Shown here: in pieces, positions 1 through 15,200 of the stretch
Position numbering within the stretch: the stretch's first letter is position 1
Layout: every line of letters starts with the position of its first letter
Assembly: GCF_002074055.1 (NCBI RefSeq)
Contig: NZ_CP014619.1
Location: 620,001-684,000 of the forward strand
Length of the DNA stretch: 64,000 bases
Direction of reading: 5' to 3'
DNA from: Frondihabitans sp. 762G35
GTDB lineage: Bacteria; Actinomycetota; Actinomycetes; Actinomycetales; Microbacteriaceae
The notes under the pieces: model-generated
The model's database searches: none
What the model saw: only the letters and a program-made list of their open reading frames with translations
What the model was told of the DNA's origin: nothing
Program-made: the position numbers and the translations under genes

Positions 1-5677
<5,677 letters not shown>

Positions 5678-5759
5678 GCCACCCGAGGCCCGGAAGCACC
5701 ACGAACCCCTGAGAGAGTCCACGGTTTTGGGATCAGGGGATCACAGCACCACCTAGCAG

Positions 5760-5791
5760 AGAAGGGCGTCGACTCCGGTCGGCGCCCTTCT
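5760..5791. terminator. Bidirectional hairpin terminator between nrdF and the 55-aa membrane protein gene
   Basis: The stem AGAAGGGCG (5760-5768) pairs with CGCCCTTCT (5783-5791), with a 14-base GC-rich loop. The run of A on one side and T on the other suits both convergent genes. Confidence 0.75.
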
Positions 5792-5808
5792 TGCGTGCGG
5801 CGCAGGAG

Positions 5809-5976
5809 TCAGCGGGTCGCCGCGGCCGTGGAGCCGGGCGTGGGGCTCGGCGTCGGTGTCGGGTTCAGCCGCGACACCTCGCGACCCGCCACGAGGGCGG
5901 CGACGACGCCGATCGCGACGAAGGCGGCCACCACGAGGACGATGGCCGAGAGGGCGAGGCCGCGGCGGAGCTGCAT
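5809..5976 (-). CDS. Small single-pass membrane protein with Pro/Thr-rich tail, 55 aa
   Basis: An ATG at 5976 opens a 55-codon frame. It has a short basic N-terminus (MQLRRGL), one hydrophobic helix from about residue 7 to 30, and an exported or linker-like tail NPTPTPSPTPGSTAAATR. It starts 9 bp after the methyltransferase gene ends, so it could be the last gene of that leftward operon, ending at the shared terminator. No family was recognised. Confidence rests on the coherent membrane-plus-tail composition. Confidence 0.5.
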   Translation of the reverse strand: MQLRRGLALSAIVLVVAAFVAIGVVAALVAGREVSRLNPTPTPSPTPGSTAAATR

Positions 5977-5985
5977 CCTGCGACC

Positions 5986-6780
5986 CTAAGCGGGCAGAGC
6001 GGCGCGGGAGCAGCGGGTCACGTACGGCACCTCGATCGTGTCGCGCCCGGCCAGGGCGGGATGCTCGGCGAGGAGCCGCCTCACCCTCGCCTCGACCACG
6101 GTCCGCTCGGCCTCCGGCAGGGTGAGGAAGTAGCTGCGCGACGTGACCATGGCGACGAACTCCTCCGGGGAGACCGTGTTGATCCACGCGACGTCCCGCC
6201 GCTCGAGGGCCGGGAAGGGCGGCCCGACCCGCGGCTCCAGCGATTCGGCACCGCTCTCGGTGGAGCTGCTGATGATCCGCTCCAGCTCCGCCGCCCACGG
6301 GGCGAACGGATCGCGGACGTTCCAGACGAGCCCGAGGACGCCGCCGGGCCGAAGCACCCGGGCGACCTCCGGGACGGCCCGCAGCGGATCCACCCAGTGC
6401 CACGCCTGGGCCACGAGGACGGCGTCGACGCTGTCGTCGTCGAGCGGGATCCGTTCGGCCGATCCGGCGAGGACCTCGACGGTCGGCACGGCCTCGACCA
6501 GTTCGGCGCGCATCCCCGCCGAGGGCTCGACCGCGGTGACCCGCTCGACGCGGTCGACGAGCAGCCTGGTGAACTTGCCGGTCCCCGCGCCCAGATCGAC
6601 GACGTGGTGGGCGCCCTCGGGCAGGAGCCACTCGACGGCCTCGCGCGGATAGGTCGGTCGTCCGCGTTCGTAGTCGGCGGCCCCCTCGCCGAAGGAACGG
6701 GCGGCGTCGGCGTGAGGCAGCCCGCCCTCGAACGCGTCGGCGCCCGGGGTCGGTACGTCGGGGTGCGGCGCCCCCGTCAT
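5986..6780 (-). CDS. Class I SAM-dependent methyltransferase, 264 aa
   Basis: The SAM-binding motif I is VVDLGAGTGKFTRLL near residue 63. It is followed by the acidic strand end (VTAVEPSAGM) and the motif AWHWVDPLRAVPEVARVLRPGG typical of methyltransferase domain family 11. The N-terminal AARSFGEGAADYERGRPTYP matches the group often labelled as UbiE-like. Its ATG overlaps the kynureninase stop by four bases (ATGA), so the two are translationally coupled. The substrate is unknown; a link to an anthranilate or kynurenine derivative is only suggested by context. Confidence 0.9.
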   Translation of the reverse strand: MTGAPHPDVPTPGADAFEGGLPHADAARSFGEGAADYERGRPTYPREAVEWLLPEGAHHVVDLGAGTGKFTRLLVDRVERVTAVEPSAGMRAELVEAVPTVEVLAGSAERIPLDDDSVDAVLVAQAWHWVDPLRAVPEVARVLRPGGVLGLVWNVRDPFAPWAAELERIISSSTESGAESLEPRVGPPFPALERRDVAWINTVSPEEFVAMVTSRSYFLTLPEAERTVVEARVRRLLAEHPALAGRDTIEVPYVTRCSRAALPA

Positions 6781-8015
6781 GCGCTGTCGCCTGCGTCTCG
6801 GGCCGCGAGGGCCTCGCGGATCGCTTCGACGCCCACGCGGACCTCGGCGAACGAGGTGGAGAGCGGGGAGAGGCCAATGCGGAGGCCGTCCGGGTTGCGG
6901 AAGTCGGGGATGACGCCCCGCTGCCAGAGCACCTCGACGACCTCGCGGAACGCCGGATGCGTGACGGTGACGTGGCTGCCACGAACCGAGCTGTCGCGCG
7001 GCGTCGCCACGGCCACTCCGAGCGGGGCGAGCAGGTCGTCGACGAGGGCCAGGGCGTACTCGGTCAGAGCGACGGACTTGGCGCGGATCCGGTCGATTCC
7101 CGCTTCCTCGATCGCGTCGAGCATGTCCTGCAGCGCCAGCATCCCGAGGATCGGCGGCGTCCCGCTCAGGAACCCCCGGATCCCCGGCGACGCCTCGTAG
7201 GCCGGCGCCATGGCGAAGACGTCGGACGCCCCCATCCAGCCCTGGATCGGCTGCCGGAGCGAGGCCTGGTGGCGCGAGGCGACGTAGACGAAGGCGGGCG
7301 ACCCGGGGCCGCCGTTGAGGTACTTGTAGGTGCAGCCGACGGCGAGGTCGACGTCCCACTCGTCGAGCAGCATCGGGACGACCCCGGTGGAGTGGCAGAG
7401 GTCCCAAACCACGAGGCCCCCGGCGTCGTGCACGATCCGGGTGATCTCCGGCATGTCGGCGAGGTACCCCGAGCGGTACGACACGTGGTTGACGACGACG
7501 ACGGCCGTGCGCGGGCCCACGGCCTCGCGCACCAGATCGGGCGTCACGCCGAGAGCCGGGTCGACCCGGATCCAGCGGATCGTCGCGCCGCGCTCGCGGG
7601 CGATGCCCTCGATCACGAAGCGGTCGGTCGGGAACTGGTCGTCGTCGAGGACGATCTCGTCGCGCCCGTCGCCGACGTCCGCGTCGAGGGCGGCGCGGAT
7701 GGTCTTGTAGAGGAGCACCGTCGTCGAGTCGCCGATGGTCGTCTGCCCGGCGGCCGCTCCCAGCGTGGCCGCCCCGAGCCGGTCGCCGATCGCGAGGGGC
7801 AGTTCCATCCACTGCTCGTCCCAGGCCCGGATGAGCCTCGAGCCCCAGTCGCGGCGCACGAACGCGTCGAGCCGCCCCAGCGTGGCCCGCAGGGGGCGCC
7901 CGAGCGAGTTGCCGTCGAGGTAGGCGACGACGTCGTCGGCGGGGAGGAACCGCCTGACGAACAAGGCCAGCGGGTCGGCGGCGTCGAGAGGGGCGGGGTC
8001 GTGCGTGGGGGTCAT
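6777..8015 (-). CDS. kynU: Kynureninase, PLP-dependent, 412 aa
   Basis: A fold-type I aminotransferase-like enzyme that cleaves kynurenine to anthranilate and alanine. Features are YLDGNSLGRPL near the N-terminus, a DDDQFPTDRFV segment, VWDLCHSTGVVP, and the PLP-binding Lys231 in CTYKYLNGGPGSPAFVYV. The gene overlaps both neighbours by four bases (ATGA on each side) and so sits in a tight three-gene operon. No tryptophan dioxygenase or recognisable kynurenine formamidase is in the window, so the source of kynurenine is not shown. Confidence 0.95.
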   Translation of the reverse strand: MTPTHDPAPLDAADPLALFVRRFLPADDVVAYLDGNSLGRPLRATLGRLDAFVRRDWGSRLIRAWDEQWMELPLAIGDRLGAATLGAAAGQTTIGDSTTVLLYKTIRAALDADVGDGRDEIVLDDDQFPTDRFVIEGIARERGATIRWIRVDPALGVTPDLVREAVGPRTAVVVVNHVSYRSGYLADMPEITRIVHDAGGLVVWDLCHSTGVVPMLLDEWDVDLAVGCTYKYLNGGPGSPAFVYVASRHQASLRQPIQGWMGASDVFAMAPAYEASPGIRGFLSGTPPILGMLALQDMLDAIEEAGIDRIRAKSVALTEYALALVDDLLAPLGVAVATPRDSSVRGSHVTVTHPAFREVVEVLWQRGVIPDFRNPDGLRIGLSPLSTSFAEVRVGVEAIREALAARDAGDSA

Positions 8016-9025
8016 TCGGCTCTCCTGACGAGCTCGGGAAGGGTCAGCGCGCGCGTCGCGGCGAGCCATGGCAGGTCGCCGTCGTCGGGGCGCGCGCCGT
8101 CGTGCACGGTCACCACGCGGGTGTCGAACGCAGGATGCCCGCTGCCGGGCGTGAGCGCGCCGAGGATGTCCGCGAGCCCCAGTCCCGCCTCGGCCAGGCC
8201 CGCGATCTCGCGGCCGTTCAACCCGGTGGGCAGGTCGCCGTTCCCGAGGTCGGTGCCGTAGGCGACGCGACCGCCTCGGGCATGGAACCGGGCCACGTTG
8301 TCGACGGCCGTCTCGTAGGCAGCCCCGTAGCGGCCGTGGCCGTGGATGTCGAGGGTGGAGATCCAGGTCATCGTTCGCGCGAGGTCGTCGAGGAGGTCGT
8401 CGTCGAGCCGCTCGCTGAAGGGCGCGTGGGCGAGCGCGTCGACCCGTGCCCGGCCGGCCCGCCGTACCTGGCCGATGCCCTGGGCGTGCGCGACGACCGG
8501 CAGGTTCCTGGCGTGGGCCGCCGCCACGACGGCGTCGAGGGTCTCGTCGTCGAGGACCGGGCCCGCGTCGGAGTTGAGGGTGATCTTGACGACGGAGGCC
8601 CCCGCCTCCTGCATGGCCCGGACGCTCGAGTCGGCGTCGTCCGGCGTCGCGACAGGGACGGCCGCCTCCGCGGGCGCCCAGGGAGCTCGACTCGGGTAGC
8701 CGCCGGGCGCTCCGAGGAGACCGCCCGCGATCGACACCTCCGGCCAGGTCGGATCGGCACGGGCGGTCTCGGGCCAGGTGCGGGCCACCGCGGGGTCCCA
8801 GCCCAGGTCGACCACGCGCCCGATCCCGCCCGCGAGAAGGGCACGGGCGTCGACGAGTCCGAGGTGCACGTGCGAGTCGGTGAACGGTGCCAGCACGACG
8901 CCGTCGAGGTGCGCCTCGGCCGAGCCGTCGTCGGGGCCGCCCCAGGTGAGACGGCCGGATTCGAGGCGCAGGATGCTCGGCCCGCGCCACCCGCCGAACC
9001 AGGCGTCGTCGCAGGAGAGCAGCAT
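8012..9025 (-). CDS. Amidohydrolase-superfamily metal-dependent hydrolase, 337 aa
   Basis: A TIM-barrel metallo-hydrolase. The metal-binding HxH is in FTDSHVHLGL near residue 51, with later candidate ligands in VVAHAQGIGQ and the terminal Asp in VAYGTDLGNGDLP. The start ATG at 9025 is preceded by a purine-rich AGGATGGGGGG stretch. It is the first gene of the operon with kynureninase. A cyclic amide or N-formyl substrate upstream of kynureninase would make sense but is inference; classical kynurenine formamidases are from other families. Confidence 0.88.
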   Translation of the reverse strand: MLLSCDDAWFGGWRGPSILRLESGRLTWGGPDDGSAEAHLDGVVLAPFTDSHVHLGLVDARALLAGGIGRVVDLGWDPAVARTWPETARADPTWPEVSIAGGLLGAPGGYPSRAPWAPAEAAVPVATPDDADSSVRAMQEAGASVVKITLNSDAGPVLDDETLDAVVAAAHARNLPVVAHAQGIGQVRRAGRARVDALAHAPFSERLDDDLLDDLARTMTWISTLDIHGHGRYGAAYETAVDNVARFHARGGRVAYGTDLGNGDLPTGLNGREIAGLAEAGLGLADILGALTPGSGHPAFDTRVVTVHDGARPDDGDLPWLAATRALTLPELVRRAE

Positions 9026-9055
9026 CCCCCCATCCTGCCAGCCGACGGTCGCCGC

Positions 9056-9061
9056 TACTCT
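9056..9061 (+). promoter_or_regulatory. -10 hexamer TACTCT of the GNAT gene
   Basis: TACTCT, six bases, then ATG at 9068: a leaderless promoter pattern. Confidence 0.5.
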
Positions 9062-9067
9062 CGGGGA

Positions 9068-9580
9068 ATGCTGATCCGCCCCGCGACCAACGCCGACTGG
9101 CCCGCGATCTGGCCGTTCTTCCGCGACATCGTCGAGGCGGGCGAGACGTACGCGCTGCCGGCCGGGCTGTCGTCCGACGAGGCTGCGCCGCTCTGGTTCG
9201 CACCCGGGTTCACGGTGCTCGTGGCGGTCGACGACGCCCCGGTCGACGACGCCCCGGGTGCTGCGCCGCGCGTCCTGGGCTCCGCGAAGTACGGCCCCAA
9301 CCGCGACGGCCGCGGCGCGCACGTCGCCACGGGGTCGTTCATGGTGGCGCCGGAGGCGGCCGGTCTCGGCGTCGGTCGGGCCCTCGGGGAGCACGTCGTC
9401 GACGCCGCGCGTCGGGACGGCTTCCGCAGCATGCAGTTCAACGCCGTCGTCGCGACGAACACCCGGGCCGTGGCTCTCTGGGAGAGCCTCGGGTTCGAGA
9501 CGCTGGCCGTCGTGCCGGAGGCGTTCGAGCATCCTGCCGAGGGATTCGTCGGGCTGCACGTCATGTACCGGCGCCTCTGA
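9068..9580 (+). CDS. GNAT family N-acetyltransferase, 170 aa
   Basis: A complete GNAT domain. The N-terminus reads MLIRPATNADWPAIWPFF. The acetyl-CoA pyrophosphate loop region GSFMVAPEAAGLGVGRALGE is near residue 100, and the C-terminal strand-helix NTRAVALWESLGFETLAVVP is typical. It resembles phosphinothricin or amino-acid acetyltransferases in the order of motifs, but the substrate cannot be assigned. It is divergent from the amidohydrolase operon; the 42-bp gap holds both promoters. Confidence 0.92.
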   Translation: MLIRPATNADWPAIWPFFRDIVEAGETYALPAGLSSDEAAPLWFAPGFTVLVAVDDAPVDDAPGAAPRVLGSAKYGPNRDGRGAHVATGSFMVAPEAAGLGVGRALGEHVVDAARRDGFRSMQFNAVVATNTRAVALWESLGFETLAVVPEAFEHPAEGFVGLHVMYRRL

Positions 9581-9609
9581 CGGTCGACCTGCTCCGCCGG
9601 CGCCGGGCG

Positions 9610-11145
9610 TCAGGCCGGCGTGACGGCGAGCTCCACGACGGCCCACGACAGGGCGGGCAGCGTCAGCCGGGCGGCGGAGCCGTCGACCGTCACGCCCTCG
9701 AGCGGCACGAGACCCACGGCATCCTGCGCGTCGACGGTGTTGGCCGTGTGGCGCGATCCGCCCTCGGGAACCTCGAGAAGCTCGGCGCGGAGCACGCGAC
9801 CCGCGGCGAACCCGTTGAGCGCGAGCGACACGTCGGCGCTCTCCTCGAGCGAGCGGTTCGCGAGGAAGAAGGCGATGCGGCCGGTCTCCTCGTCGTAGGT
9901 GGCGCTGACGTCGACGAGGTCGGCGTCGCCGAAGCGCTCGGTGTCGATGCGGTCGGAGTCGACGCTGGTCCGCAGGATCTGCCCGGTCGCGAGGGCGGCC
10001 ATGCGCGCGAACGGCCAGAAGATCGTCTGCTTCCAGGCTGGCCCGTTCTCCTCCGAGCGGATCGGGGCGATCACGTTGACGAGCTGCGCCTGGTTCGCGA
10101 TCGACACGCGGTCGCCGTGGCGCAGGAGCGAGTTGAGCAGCGTTCCGACGACCACCGCGTCGGTGACGTTGTAGCTGTCCTCGATCAGACGGGGGTGCTC
10201 ACGCCAGCCCTTCGACACGTTGTGCGGCTGGTCGTCGGTGTCGAGACCGGTCTGGTACCAGACGTTCCACTCGTCGAAGGAGAGGTTGATGTACTTCTTC
10301 GCCTTGCGCTTGGCGCGGACCGCGTCGGCCGTCGCGACGACGGACTCGATGAAGTAGTCCATGTCGACGGCGCTGGCGAGGAACGAGGCGGCGTCGCCGT
10401 CGTGCTCCTGGTAGTAGGCGTGCATCGACATGTAGTCGACCTCGTCGTAGGCGTGCGAGAGGACCGTGTGCTCCCAGGCGCCGAAGGTCGGCATGCCGGA
10501 GTTCGACGAGCCGACCGCGACGAGCTCGATCGACGGGTCGACGAACTTCATGGCCTTGGCGGCCTCCTGCGCGAGGCGGCCGTACTCGTCGGCCGTCTTG
10601 TGGCCGATCTGCCAGGGGCCGTCGAGTTCGTTGCCGAGGCACCAGAGCTTGATATCGAACGGGTCTTTGGCGCCGTTCGCGATGCGGCGGTCGGAGAGGG
10701 CCGTGCCGCCGGGGTGGTTGGCGTACTCGACGAGCTCGCGAGCGGCGTCGACGCCGCGCGTGCCGAGGTTGATCGCCTCCATGATCTCGACGCCGGCCTC
10801 CTTCGACCACTCGGCGAACTCGTGCAGGCCGAACGCGTTCGACTCGACGGTGTGCCAGGCGCCGTCGAGACGGCGGGGGCGGTCCTCGACGGGGCCGACG
10901 CCGTCCTCCCAGTTGTATCCCGAGACGAAGTTCCCGCCGGGGTAGCGGACGACCGTCGCGCCGAGCTCCTTGACGAGGGACAGGACGTCGCGGCGGAAGC
11001 CGCGCTCGTCGGCCTCGGGGTGCCCGGGCTCGTAGATGCCCGTGTAGACGCAGCGACCCATGTGCTCGACGAACGAGCCGAAGAGTCGCCGCGGCACCGG
11101 GCCGATGGTGAAATCGCGGTCGATGGTGATTCGTGCGCGGGACAT
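9610..11145 (-). CDS. GH51 alpha-L-arabinofuranosidase, 511 aa
   Basis: An intracellular family 51 glycoside hydrolase that removes arabinofuranosyl residues from arabinoxylan or arabinan oligosaccharides; no signal peptide is present. The acid/base is Glu173 in WCLGNELDGPW and the nucleophile Glu292 in NLSFDEWNVWYQ. Other hallmarks are RLFGSFVEHMGRCVYTGIYE and VRYPGGNFVSGYNWEDG. The ATG at 11145 has an AAGGAGA ribosome site. Just upstream is a LacI-type operator and then the lacI-family gene in the same direction, which probably encodes its repressor. Confidence 0.97.
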   Translation of the reverse strand: MSRARITIDRDFTIGPVPRRLFGSFVEHMGRCVYTGIYEPGHPEADERGFRRDVLSLVKELGATVVRYPGGNFVSGYNWEDGVGPVEDRPRRLDGAWHTVESNAFGLHEFAEWSKEAGVEIMEAINLGTRGVDAARELVEYANHPGGTALSDRRIANGAKDPFDIKLWCLGNELDGPWQIGHKTADEYGRLAQEAAKAMKFVDPSIELVAVGSSNSGMPTFGAWEHTVLSHAYDEVDYMSMHAYYQEHDGDAASFLASAVDMDYFIESVVATADAVRAKRKAKKYINLSFDEWNVWYQTGLDTDDQPHNVSKGWREHPRLIEDSYNVTDAVVVGTLLNSLLRHGDRVSIANQAQLVNVIAPIRSEENGPAWKQTIFWPFARMAALATGQILRTSVDSDRIDTERFGDADLVDVSATYDEETGRIAFFLANRSLEESADVSLALNGFAAGRVLRAELLEVPEGGSRHTANTVDAQDAVGLVPLEGVTVDGSAARLTLPALSWAVVELAVTPA

Positions 11146-11158
11146 GCATCTCCTTGAG

Positions 11159-11170
11159 TACATCGTTGTA
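11159..11170. promoter_or_regulatory. LacI-family operator upstream of the arabinofuranosidase gene
   Basis: TACATCGTTGTA has perfect TACA/TGTA arms around a central TCGT, a typical LacI-family operator shape. It sits 13 bp before the hydrolase start codon and 53 bp after the adjacent lacI-type gene. Confidence 0.5.
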
Positions 11171-11223
11171 ACGGGCTGCGGACAGCGTAGCGCCTCGCGA
11201 CGTCCGGCGTCACGGGTCACGTC

Positions 11224-12231
11224 TCACCGTCGGCGCGTGCTCGCCCGGGACACGATCTCGTGCGGGATGACGACGGCCCGCGGCGGCAGGCTCCGGTCGG
11301 CGATCCGGTCGGCCAGCAGATCGAGGGTCGCGACCGCGAAGGCGCGCTTGTCGAACGACACCGACGTGAGCGGAGGAGTGGCGTAGCGCGCCGCCGTCAC
11401 GTCGTCGAAGCCGACCACTGAGAGGTCGTCGGGGACGCGGATCCCGCGCGATCCGAGCGCCGAGAGGACTCCCGCCGCCATCGTGTCGGTGAACGCGAAG
11501 ACGGCGTCGAAGGTCACGCCGTCGTCGAGGGCCTTCAGGACGCTCTCGCCCGCCAGGCCGGGCACCCAGTCGAGGACGACCAGCTCCAGGCTCGGGTCGT
11601 TCGGCACCCCGGCCACGGACAGGGCCTGCCGGTAGCCGCGGATCCGCGACAGCGCCGTCGCCGTGGCGAACTCCGCGGCGGGGGCGCCGACCACGGCGAT
11701 CCTGCGATGGCCGAGACCCAGCAGATGCGCGGTCATGTCGTGCGCGGCGGTGGTGCTGTCGAGGCCGACGCGGTCGACCAGATCCTGCTCGACCTCGCCG
11801 ATGACGACGACCGGCGGGAGGTCGTCGGCGCCGACGATCGCGCTCGACTCGAGGTTGATCGGGTTGAGCACGAGGCCGTCCACGAGGTGCTCGCGGCCCT
11901 TCGAGAGGAGCTCGCCCTCCCGCTCCGGTCGCTTGCCCGTCTGCTCGAGCTGGATGCTCCAGCCTTTCTCGTGCGCGACCTCGACGAACTGGTCGAGCAT
12001 CTCGGCGCTGTACTCGGTCGAGACGTCGGGGAAGGCGAGCGCGATGGCGCCGGTCCGCCCGTTGCGGAGGCCGCGTGCGCTCAGGTTGGGCACGTACTTC
12101 AGGTCGGCGATGGCGCTCTCGACCCGCGCCCGCGTCTCGGGCCGCACGAAGACGACGCCGTTGATGACGTTGGAGACCGTCTTCGGGGAGACTCCGGCGG
12201 CGACGGCCACATCTCTGACAGTTGCACGCAT
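11224..12231 (-). CDS. LacI family transcriptional regulator, 335 aa
   Basis: An N-terminal helix-turn-helix (TVRDVAVAAGVSPKTVSNVIN) with the hinge region (YVPNLSARGLRNGRTG) is followed by a periplasmic-binding-protein-like sensor domain. The family-typical IPDDLSVVGFDD-like segment is present (RVPDDLSVVGFDDVTAARY). The start is supported by a TAGCCT hexamer exactly six bases before the ATG. It most likely controls the GH51 gene downstream through the TACA-N4-TGTA site and responds to arabinose or an arabino-oligosaccharide; this pairing is inference from position. Confidence 0.93.
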   Translation of the reverse strand: MRATVRDVAVAAGVSPKTVSNVINGVVFVRPETRARVESAIADLKYVPNLSARGLRNGRTGAIALAFPDVSTEYSAEMLDQFVEVAHEKGWSIQLEQTGKRPEREGELLSKGREHLVDGLVLNPINLESSAIVGADDLPPVVVIGEVEQDLVDRVGLDSTTAAHDMTAHLLGLGHRRIAVVGAPAAEFATATALSRIRGYRQALSVAGVPNDPSLELVVLDWVPGLAGESVLKALDDGVTFDAVFAFTDTMAAGVLSALGSRGIRVPDDLSVVGFDDVTAARYATPPLTSVSFDKRAFAVATLDLLADRIADRSLPPRAVVIPHEIVSRASTRRR

Positions 12232-12237
12232 TCGCTC

Positions 12238-12243
12238 AGGCTA
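12238..12243 (-). promoter_or_regulatory. -10 hexamer TAGCCT of the lacI-family gene
   Basis: On the minus strand, six bases before the ATG at 12231; leaderless pattern. Confidence 0.5.
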
Positions 12244-12267
12244 GCGCCCCGGAGAGGGTCGCCCGGC

Positions 12268-15200
12268 TCAGTTCGCCGAGGCCTGGGCCAGCACCTTCTG
12301 GATCCGCTGCAGCGACACCGACTCGGCCGGCCGGAGATCCTGGGCGAAGAGCGACAGGCGGAACTCCTCGAGCATCCACCGGGCCCGGACGAGGGGCGCA
12401 GGAGCCTCGGGGTCGGGCGGGAACGTGCCTCCGGCGTCGACGTACCGAGCCGTCGCCTGCTGCACCTCGACCATCCACGCCCGGTCGCGGGCGGGGTTCT
12501 CCACGAGCTTCGCGACGCGCCGCTGGATCCCGACGAGGTAGACCGGCACCCGCTGGAGCTGCTGGAGCCCCGTCGCCGACACGAAGCCGGGGGCGAGGAG
12601 CCGGTCGCGCTGCTCCCGCGCGTCGGAGAGGGCGGGGATGAGCGCCATGCTCGTCGCCTGCTTGAGCGCCCGGTCGGCGTCGCGCGCGGCGGTGAGGGTG
12701 CGGGCGACGAGCGAGACCGTCTGGAACATGGAGTCCATGACGGCCTGCGACACCCGGTCGCGGACCGTCTCGAACTCCTTCTTGGTGAACAGGAGCCCGT
12801 CGGGCTTCACGCGGTAGAGGACGTCGTCGACGACCGCCGCGAGGCAGTCCGCGAAGAGCGCCGCGGTGTTCTGGTACGGGCTGGTCGCGAGGATCAGCTT
12901 CTCGGGCGAGGTCAGGTGCTGCTGCACGTAGGCGACGGGGGAGGGGACCGCGAGCAGCAGGAGGCGGCGGACACCCCGCGGCGTCGCGAGCGCCTGATCG
13001 CGGGCGGTCGCCATCAGCCGGATCGACACGGAGGAGCCCTCGTCGACGAGCGCCGGGTAGGCCCGCACCGTCGTGTCGCCGTGGCGCGTGTCGAGGGTCT
13101 GCGGGAGGTCGTCGAAGTCCCACTTCGTGATGTCGGAGCGCTGGATCGTGGGCCCCTCGCTCTTCACCTCGGTGGCGCGCGCGACCGAGGTGCGCGTGTC
13201 GGCGGCGAGGGAGCGCTGCAGGGCGCCCAGGTCTTTGTCGAGTCCGACGACCCGGCTGTTCTCGTCGACGACGGCGAACGTCACCCGGAGGTGCGCGGGC
13301 ACGCGGGAGACGTCGAAGTCGGCGGCGGTCACGGGCGTGTAGGTGAGCCGTCGGACGACCTCGGCGAGCGTCGCGGTGAACGGTTCCCGGGCATCCTGCG
13401 GGGGCTCGGGCGGGAGCTCGGCGGTGATCTTCGCGGCCCAGTCGGCGGCGGGGACGACGTTCTTCCGGATCTGCTTCGGGAGCGACTTGATCAGCGCCGT
13501 CACGAGCTCGTCGCGGAACGCGGGGACCTGCCAGTCGAACCGGAGCGGCTCGAGGCGGGCGAGAAGCGGGAGCGGCACGAGGACCGTCACGCCGTCGTCG
13601 TGGGAGCCGGGCTCGAAGCGGTACCGCAGCGTCAGCTGCTGGTCGCCCTGGCGCCAGGACGACGGGTAGGCGGCGTCGTCGACGTCGGGTTCGTCCTCGC
13701 CGAGGAGGTCTTCCGCCTTCATGGTCAGAAGGTCGGGGGTGTCGTGCCGGGCCTTCTTCCACCAGCCCTCGAACGACCGTGTGGACGAGACGTCGGCCGG
13801 CACCCGGCGGTGGTAGAACTCGAAGACCGCGTCGCCGTCGACGAGGATGTCGCGCCGGCGGGTCCGCTCCTCGATCTCGGTGAGCTCGTCGACGAGGGCC
13901 TCGTTGGCGCGCTGGAAGGCCTGCGAACTCTCCCAGTCGCCCTCGACGAGCGCGTGCCGGAGGAAGAGCTCGCGGGCGTAGACCGGGTCGATCCGGTTGA
14001 ACTGCACGCGCTGGCGGGGGATGATCGGCACGCCGTAGAGGGTGACGCGCTCGAACGCGACGACGGCGCCCTGCTTCTTCTCCCAGTGCGGCTCGGAGTG
14101 GCTGCGCTTGACCAGGTCGCCGGCGATCGGGGCGGCCCAGGCGGGGTCGATGGCGCCGTTGACCCGGGCGAAGAGTCGGCTCGTCTCGACGAGTTCGGCG
14201 CTCATGATCGCGATCGGCTGCTTCTTCGCGAGGGCGCTGCCGGGGAAGATGACGAACCGCGACTGGCGGGCGCCGACGTAGTCCTTCTTCTGGAGGTCTT
14301 TCAGGCCGATCTGGCTGAGAAGGCCGGCCAGGAGCGACTTGTGCACGCCGTCGGGGTTGGTGCTGGGCGCACCGACATGGAGGCCCAGCGATTTCGACGC
14401 CCGGACGAGCTGCCGGTAGACGTCCTGCCACTCGCGGATGCGCAGGTAGTTGAGGAACTCCGATCGGCAGAGGCGCCGGAACGCGCTCGAGCCGAGCTCC
14501 TTCTGCTTCTCCTCGAGGTAGTTCCAGAGGTTCAGGAAGGTCAGGAAGTCGCCGGAGGGGTCGGTGAACCGGGCGTGCTGCTGGTCGGCCTGCGGACGGC
14601 GCTCGAGCGGCCGCTCCCGGGGGTCCTGGATGCTGAGGGCCGCGACGATGGCCATGACCTCGCGGGTCGTTCCGTGCTGCTTCGACTCGAGCACCATCCG
14701 GGCCAGCCGCGGGTCGATCGGAAGCCGGGTGATCTGGTGGCCGATGCGCGTGATGCCGCCGTTCGCGTCGACGGCGCTCAGCTCGCGGAGGAGGTCGAGG
14801 CCGTCCTTGATGCCGCGGGAGTCGGGCGGCTGGAGGAACGGGAACCGCGCGATGTCGCCGAGGCCGAGCGAGATCATCTGCAGGATGACGGCCGCGAGGT
14901 TGGTCCGCAGGATCTCCGGCTCGGTGAACTCGGGGCGCCGCGAGAAGTCCTGCTCCGAGTAGAGCCGGATCGCGATGCCGTCGCTCGTGCGCCCGGAGCG
15001 CCCCGACCGCTGGTTGGCGCTCGCCTGCGAGATCGCCTCGATCGGGAGTCGCTGCACCTTCGCCCGCGTGGAGTAGCGGCTGATGCGGGCGGATCCGGCG
15101 TCGACGACGTACCGGATGCCCGGGACGGTAAGGCTCGTCTCGGCGACGTTCGTGGCGAGGACGATGCGCCGCCGGATTCCCGGGGTCCGGGAGGACTCGA

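Noticed and set aside
9595-9620. Inverted repeat CGCCGGC / GCCGGCG between the GNAT and GH51 genes
   Set aside because: Could be a terminator, but such short GC-only repeats are frequent here, it overlaps the coding end and has no T-run.
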